This document shows positions 59,547 through 64,000 of a stretch of 64,000 nucleotides of DNA, piece after piece. A program made the position numbers and the translations under genes. The stretch is from assembly GCF_029869215.1 (NCBI RefSeq), contig NZ_JARWPM010000445.1, forward strand, positions 1 to 64,000. Direction: 5' to 3'. The notes below the pieces were generated by a model. The model ran no database searches, was not told the DNA's origin, and was given only the letters and a program-made list of their open reading frames with translations. Origin of the DNA: Nocardia carnea. GTDB taxonomy: Bacteria; Actinomycetota; Actinomycetes; Mycobacteriales; Mycobacteriaceae. Numbering within the stretch: the first letter of the stretch is position 1; each line of letters opens with the position of its first letter.

Positions 59547-60119
59547 TCAGGCGCGATAAGGTTCGGCGTGGCGGTGGTTACGCAGTGCGGTCGCCCACCA
59601 CGCGAGTTGCGCCAGCATGACATCGGCGGCCTTGTCCGCGCGAGCCGTATCGGTGAGGCGGCCGGATTCGTCGAGCCGTTCCCATACGTTGGTGAAACAG
59701 ACGCCGTCACGGATGGTGGTGGCGTGCAACTCGGGAAAAACCAGCCGGAGCGCCTCGACCGCGCGCAACCCACCCGCGACTCCGCCGTAGGAAACGAACC
59801 CGACGGGTTTGGCTCGCCATTCGTCGACATACCAGTCGATGACGTTCTTCAGCGCCGCCGGGTACGAGTGGTTGTACTCGGGGGTGACCATCACGAACGC
59901 GTCCGCCTTGTGCAGCCGTTCCCCGAGCTCGCGTACGACAGCCGGGGCGGTCTCCGCCGAATCGGCGTGACGGTCGGGCAATGCGCAGTCGGCCGGGTCG
60001 ATCAAATCGACTCGGAAGTCCCGGTGCTGTTCCGCGCGGTCCCGGAACCAGTCGGCAACGACCGGGCCGAGGCGTCCCGCCCGGATCGAGCCGATGATGA
60101 TCGCGAGGTGCAGGGCCAT
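59547..60119 (-). CDS. NADPH-dependent FMN reductase family protein
   Basis: 190-residue flavodoxin-like quinone/azo/FMN reductase: IIIGSIRAGRLGPVVADWF phosphate-binding loop and MVTPEYNHSYPAALKNVIDW. It binds FMN and is reduced by NAD(P)H. It lies 31 bp upstream of nat on the same strand and divergent from the SARP regulator, which may control it. Confidence 0.87.
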   Translation of the reverse strand: MALHLAIIIGSIRAGRLGPVVADWFRDRAEQHRDFRVDLIDPADCALPDRHADSAETAPAVVRELGERLHKADAFVMVTPEYNHSYPAALKNVIDWYVDEWRAKPVGFVSYGGVAGGLRAVEALRLVFPELHATTIRDGVCFTNVWERLDESGRLTDTARADKAADVMLAQLAWWATALRNHRHAEPYRA

Positions 60120-60241
60120 TCGAAACTCCTTCCCATATCGGTTGATGCCGGCCCAGCGTGCAACAAGTGGGTTCCGGTATCGTTCCGGTGCCGTTCCGGT
60201 CGGCAGAACACCTGGTCAGACAGTTTTGCTACGGTGGATTC

Positions 60242-63067
60242 GTGCGTTTGGGAGTCCTCGGGCCCATTACGGTGTGGGACGCCGACGGCACACCGATCCC
60301 GGTGGCCGGGAAGAAGGTCCGGGCCCTGCTGGCGGTGTTGCTGATCCATCGCGATTCGGTCGTATCGGTCGACACCCTCGCCGACACGCTGTGGGGCGAC
60401 CGGCCGCCCGCCAAGGCCGCGGCCGTGCTGCGGTCGAAGATCTCGCAGTTACGCCAGGTGCTGCGGACCGCGGGCGCAGATGCCGCCGATCTGTTGCGCT
60501 GGGAGTCCGGCGGCTATCGCCTGCGGGTGCCGGCCGCCGCGGTGGACGCCGGCCATTTCGAAGCAATGCTCGCCGAAGCGTACGACGCACCCTCACCGCA
60601 GACCGCGCTGGAGTTGCTGGCCGTCGGTGAATCACACTGGCGCGGTGCCCCCTTCGCCGAGTTCCGTGATGCGCCGTTCGTCGCCGCGGCCGCCGCGGAA
60701 CTCGACGAAAAGCGCCTGTCCGCCCGGGAATTGCGGATACAGCTGCGGATCGAAACCGGGCATGCGCATGCCGTGATCGGTGAGCTGACCACCCTTGCCG
60801 CGCAGTATCCGGTGCGGGAGAAAATCCATGTGCTGCTGATGACCGCGCTGTACCAGACCGGACGCCAAGCGGAGGCCGTTGCGGTGTACCGCGCGCTGGC
60901 GCGGCGGCTGTCCGAACAGCTCGGATCCGATCCCGACCCGCGTACCTCCCGCATCTTTCTGGAGATACTGCGGAAGGAGCAGCCACTGTACGAAGCGCTC
61001 CGCTCCGGCGAGCCGGACCCGCCGGTGCGACTGCCCGTTCCACTGACCCCTCTGGTGGCGCGGGCGGCCGAGCGCACCCGGGTACTCGGCCTTCTGCACG
61101 AAAGCCGGCTGGTGACGATCACCGGTCCGGGCGGAATCGGTAAGACTCACCTCGCCCTGGATGTGGCGTATGCGGCGGCCGCCGAGTTTCCCGGCGGCGC
61201 CGTTTTCGCCGACCTCAGTGGGATCCGCCGCGCGGACGAGGCGGCCGTGTACCAGGTATTGGCCGATTGCCTGCGGGTTCGCGACGATCTCGGTTCCGGT
61301 GCCACCGAATTGAACGGCCCGGCCGGACTGCGGTCCCGGTTGTACACCATGGTGATGACCAAACGGGTGCTGCTGCTGCTCGACAACTGCGAACAGGCCG
61401 TGGAAGCCATCGCCGGGGTGGTCGGCGAACTGCTCACCCGTGCTCCGGAATTGCGGGTCCTGGCCACCGGACGGGAGCCACTGCGGGTATCCGGCGAACG
61501 CGTGGTGCCGCTGCCCCCGTTGTCCTTTCCCACCGAGCGCACCGCCGAAACCGCCGATCCACGGACGTTCGGTGCCTATGAACTGTTCACGCGGCGGATC
61601 GCCGATGCCGGTGGGCCGGTTCCGGAAACGGCCGGCGATATCGCGCCGGCGCTGCGCATCTGCCGCCGCCTGGACGGGGTGCCGCTCGCGCTGGAGCTGG
61701 CGGCACCGTGGGTCCGCACGCTGGGCCTGGCGGAGGTCGAGCGGCGCCTCGACGATCGGTTCCGGCTGCTGTCCACGGGTCCGCGCAGTGCGCCACCCAG
61801 GCAGCGCAGTCTCGCCGCCGTCTTCGACTGGAGCTGGGAACTCGCCACCCCGGCCGAGCGGACCGCCCTGCGGCGGTTGTCCTGCGCGGACAGCGCGACA
61901 CTGCCCGCTGCCGCGGCGATCATCGGCGATGACGCCGCGAGTATCGCCGAAATGTTGTCGCGGCTGGTCGAACAGTCCTGGCTGGCTGTCGAGAGTTCGC
62001 CGATAGGCCCGCGTTACCGCATGCTGGAATCGGTACGCGCCTACGCACGGGCCCGCCTCGGCGAAACGGACGAGACATCCGCAGTTGTCCGGCGGCACTG
62101 CGACTACTACCTGCGCACGATCGAAGAGCAGACTCCGCTACTTCGCACCGAGCACCAGCGGGCGGCACTGGAACGGCTGGGGGCGGAATCGGCTGATATC
62201 CGGCTTGCGCTGTCCCACTCGGAACAGCCACTGCCCGCGGTGATCCGGATGATGTGGTTCTGGGTTCTCACCGGGCGGCTCACCGAAGCGGCCCGCCGGC
62301 TGACCGCTGCCATGCCGACGGCCCGGCCGGGCACCGACGAGGAGCGCGCGGCACACAGCTGGGCGCATACGCTGCGCCTCCGCATTGCCGACGCCGCGCC
62401 GCTACCCAGCCCGCGGACGGCCGCCGAGCCGGCGGCGGAGCCGGAGCTCGGTCCGCTGGCCGAGGAAGTGGCCCTGGCGCGGTGGTATCTATCGGTGACG
62501 CGAATGGCCGGTGGGGCACCGGCACAGTTCGGCGCAGTACCCGCAGGGCGGTGGGGCGAGGCGGCCGCGGCGCTGGAACGGGCGCTGGCGGCCCAACGCT
62601 GCGATCACACCGAGGCCGGCCGGCTGGCCGGCCACAGTTTGCTGGTGTTCCGGGAGATCGGCGATCAGTGGGGCATTCTCCAGGCACTGGACGTTCTTGC
62701 CCGCGTGCGCGGCGAGTCGTCGGATGCCGAGGAAATCGACCGGTGGGCCGTGGGTATCGCCGAGGATCTCGGCCTACGCAGCGATCTCTCGCGCATCCTG
62801 ACCCGCCTGGGGCGTCGGCTGCTGCTGGGCGGGGAGACCGATGCGGCCCGCACAGCGTTCCAGCGGGCCCGCGCCATCGCCGGGGAGCAGTGCGACGGCA
62901 TCGTCAGCGCGGCCGCGGAGACCGGTCTGCGAGCCGTCGGCGCGGCATCGCCCAACGCCACCGCACCCCACCGCGGCGAGGCGGATTACGTCGATTACGC
63001 GGATATCCTGCGGCGCAGTGATTTCTACGCCGAACCGTCGCCGTCCGAGCTGCCACCTGCCCGATGA
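60242..63067 (+). CDS. SARP-type (AfsR-like) regulator with NB-ARC ATPase
   Basis: 941-residue activator. An OmpR-like DNA-binding domain (1-95: LGVLGPITVWDADG, SKISQLRQVLR) is followed by a bacterial transcription-activation domain (about 100-245), an AAA/NB-ARC ATPase (Walker A GPGGIGKTHLA at 295-305, Walker B VLLLLDNCEQ) and a helical C-terminal part with TPR-like stretches. GTG 60242 starts directly with the DNA-binding domain, the typical form; an open frame upstream to 60158 is not needed. AfsR-like regulators often control secondary metabolism. Its likely targets are the divergent FMN reductase and nat. It is not the type expected to bind the GAGAAT palindrome. Confidence 0.9.
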   Translation: MRLGVLGPITVWDADGTPIPVAGKKVRALLAVLLIHRDSVVSVDTLADTLWGDRPPAKAAAVLRSKISQLRQVLRTAGADAADLLRWESGGYRLRVPAAAVDAGHFEAMLAEAYDAPSPQTALELLAVGESHWRGAPFAEFRDAPFVAAAAAELDEKRLSARELRIQLRIETGHAHAVIGELTTLAAQYPVREKIHVLLMTALYQTGRQAEAVAVYRALARRLSEQLGSDPDPRTSRIFLEILRKEQPLYEALRSGEPDPPVRLPVPLTPLVARAAERTRVLGLLHESRLVTITGPGGIGKTHLALDVAYAAAAEFPGGAVFADLSGIRRADEAAVYQVLADCLRVRDDLGSGATELNGPAGLRSRLYTMVMTKRVLLLLDNCEQAVEAIAGVVGELLTRAPELRVLATGREPLRVSGERVVPLPPLSFPTERTAETADPRTFGAYELFTRRIADAGGPVPETAGDIAPALRICRRLDGVPLALELAAPWVRTLGLAEVERRLDDRFRLLSTGPRSAPPRQRSLAAVFDWSWELATPAERTALRRLSCADSATLPAAAAIIGDDAASIAEMLSRLVEQSWLAVESSPIGPRYRMLESVRAYARARLGETDETSAVVRRHCDYYLRTIEEQTPLLRTEHQRAALERLGAESADIRLALSHSEQPLPAVIRMMWFWVLTGRLTEAARRLTAAMPTARPGTDEERAAHSWAHTLRLRIADAAPLPSPRTAAEPAAEPELGPLAEEVALARWYLSVTRMAGGAPAQFGAVPAGRWGEAAAALERALAAQRCDHTEAGRLAGHSLLVFREIGDQWGILQALDVLARVRGESSDAEEIDRWAVGIAEDLGLRSDLSRILTRLGRRLLLGGETDAARTAFQRARAIAGEQCDGIVSAAAETGLRAVGAASPNATAPHRGEADYVDYADILRRSDFYAEPSPSELPPAR

Positions 63068-63118
63068 GCCGAGCGGTCACCGGCCGGTGACCCTGTCCGG
63101 CCCGCACGCGACGGCCAC

Positions 63119-63631
63119 TCAGCCGGCCGCCTGCGTCCGGCCCCACTGAACCAGCGCCCAGGTCAGCGAGATGAACGCGAGCCCGCTCGTCACCACCCGG
63201 ACGTGATTCCAGGCCACCCAGCGGGCCTCGTCGAACGCCGCCCGCACCGCCGCCGGGTCCGCCATTTCCGCCGGATCGCCCGCAGCCTTCAGCGCGTCGT
63301 TGAGCGGCACGTTCACCACGATGGTGACCACGACCGCCACCAGATAGAGCAGCGCCGCGGCCGCCGTCCACCCGAGCACGGACCCACGGCCCCCACCGAG
63401 CTGTAACAGGGCCGCTGCCACCGACAGGATCAACGCGCCCAGGAAGGTCGCGAGGAACAGTGGGTTCATGATCGCCCGGTCGATCGCTTGGAACGAACCG
63501 ATGAACGTGCGGTCGCCGGTCGTTCGCAGGCCCGGCATGACCGCCAGCGAATAGATCCCGAAAACACCGGCCATCAGGCCGGTGGTCACGGTCGCCGCCA
63601 CCAGCACGGTGGCACGGATTCCGTCGAGCAT
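63119..63631 (-). CDS. DUF1772 (anthrone-oxygenase-like) membrane protein
   Basis: 170-residue membrane protein with four hydrophobic segments (about 8-30, 57-79, 85-109 and 143-165). The conserved pattern includes a long loop after helix 1 with FIGSFQAIDRAIMNP and, before the last helix, ARWVAWNHVRVVTSGLAF. Matches the DUF1772 family, some members of which are anthrone oxygenases; most have no known function. Convergent with the SARP gene, 51 bp apart. Confidence 0.82.
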   Translation of the reverse strand: MLDGIRATVLVAATVTTGLMAGVFGIYSLAVMPGLRTTGDRTFIGSFQAIDRAIMNPLFLATFLGALILSVAAALLQLGGGRGSVLGWTAAAALLYLVAVVVTIVVNVPLNDALKAAGDPAEMADPAAVRAAFDEARWVAWNHVRVVTSGLAFISLTWALVQWGRTQAAG

Positions 63632-63834
63632 TACCTCACCTCGTCCGAGTAGTCCCGACTACCTCAGCGAGGCGCGGCCTGCGGTATGCACAGGTAGACA
63701 TCGAGTACCGTACCGGTTCGCGGCGGCGCTTCACCATGGCCGGGAGTACCACCCGAACCGCACTCCGGCCCACCCACCCAGGAATCGAACGGTCCGGTAT
63801 CGCCGGCGGACCGCATACGGCCGGCGGGTAGACC
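63632..63834. other. 203-bp intergenic region
   Basis: The region lies between the DUF1772 gene start and the stop of the last partial gene, both on the minus strand. Apart from AGTAGTCCCGACTAC near 63648-63662, which holds a GTAGTC/GACTAC inverted repeat around CC close to the DUF1772 start, no signal is apparent. Confidence 0.35.
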
Positions 63835-64000
63835 TCACTCCGGGGCGTCGCCCTCGAACCCGGAGGCCCAGAACCGGCCGCGCAGCGAGAGATCACGCAG
63901 CATGGTGGTGACCTCTTCCGGGGTCAGCGCGGGTGTTTCGGGTTCCAGCCACCACTGCAGCACGCCGATCTGCTCGCCGGCCCACGCCCGGGCCAGCAGC
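63835..64000 (-). CDS. 3' end of a TetR-family regulator (partial)
   Basis: The last 54 codons of a gene that continues past the window. The visible C-terminal end (LLARAWAGEQIGVLQWWLEP, then LTPEEVTTMLRDLSLRGRFW) has the pattern of TetR ligand-binding domains. No DNA-binding part is in the window. The assignment rests on this C-terminal pattern only. Confidence 0.6.
   Translation of the reverse strand, partial: LLARAWAGEQIGVLQWWLEPETPALTPEEVTTMLRDLSLRGRFWASGFEGDAPE

Noticed and set aside
1-64000. tRNA, rRNA, CRISPR arrays, insertion sequences or prophage genes
   Set aside because: I looked for repeat-spacer patterns, transposase motifs and cloverleaf signals and found none that could be supported by eye.

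Overview
The window is about 64 kb of very GC-rich DNA with dense, overlapping genes and many GTG/TTG starts. Gene content fits a mycolic-acid actinomycete of the Nocardia/Rhodococcus type: twelve acyl-CoA dehydrogenase (ACAD) genes, mostly in alpha/beta pairs, a KshB-like Rieske reductase, arylamine N-acetyltransferase, an F420-type LLM oxidoreductase, two MTB12-like lipoproteins and a SARP regulator. The genus is inferred from this content only. The first ~120 bases look like a low-quality contig edge.

Layout. 0.2-6.7 kb: two acyl-CoA ligases, an SDR, an AcuI-type reductase and a double-hotdog dehydratase. 6.8-8.4 kb: a secreted histidine phosphatase and a VapBC pair. 8.5-14.1 kb (minus): two ACAD alpha/beta pairs around a crotonase. 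14.2-19.0 kb: a TetR gene divergent from an ACAD, an APH-type kinase, an enoyl-CoA hydratase and a quinone oxidoreductase. 19.3-20.6 kb: a RibD_C-like protein, then an FMN riboswitch and a type II lumazine synthase whose 3' end overlaps a decayed ABC ATPase gene. 20.9-29.1 kb: an LLM oxidoreductase, a hypothetical protein, then minus-strand beta-oxidation operons (thiolase-ACAD; ACAD-SDR-CoA transferase-isomerase). 29.3-34.6 kb: a branched-chain-type ABC importer with a fused LivH-LivM permease. 34.9-40.7 kb: a seven-gene operon of carboxymuconolactone decarboxylase-like protein, Rieske oxygenase, a small unknown protein, an unusual amidohydrolase, a SnoaL-like protein and an ACAD pair. 41-47.8 kb: two lipoproteins, a crotonase, an ACAD subunit, a second TetR gene, a TesB thioesterase, a DapB-like dehydrogenase and a SnoaL-like protein. 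48-52 kb: MeaB, a thiolase and two SDRs. 52-58.6 kb: a ligase, ACAD pair, crotonase and RidA operon, divergent from the Rieske reductase. 58.6-64 kb: NAT, an FMN reductase, a large SARP regulator, a DUF1772 protein and the 3' end of a TetR-like gene.

The main observation is a 15-bp palindrome, GAGAAT-N3-ATTCTC. It recurs at seven promoter regions spread over 55 kb, usually as two sites 21 or 22 bp apart. It links the importer, ligases, Rieske oxygenase, its distant reductase, ACADs, thiolase, SDR and thioesterase, with a TetR gene next to two of the sites. I read this as one large regulon for uptake, CoA activation, oxygenation and beta-oxidation of a bulky carboxylic acid (steroid- or terpenoid-like by analogy with alpha2beta2 ACAD systems). 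The substrate is not visible in the sequence. Second to this are a complete FMN riboswitch with a readable Shine-Dalgarno-sequestering platform, and an ACAD10/11-like dehydrogenase plus kinase pair that suggests 4-hydroxyacyl-CoA metabolism. No tRNA, rRNA, CRISPR array or intact insertion sequence was seen.
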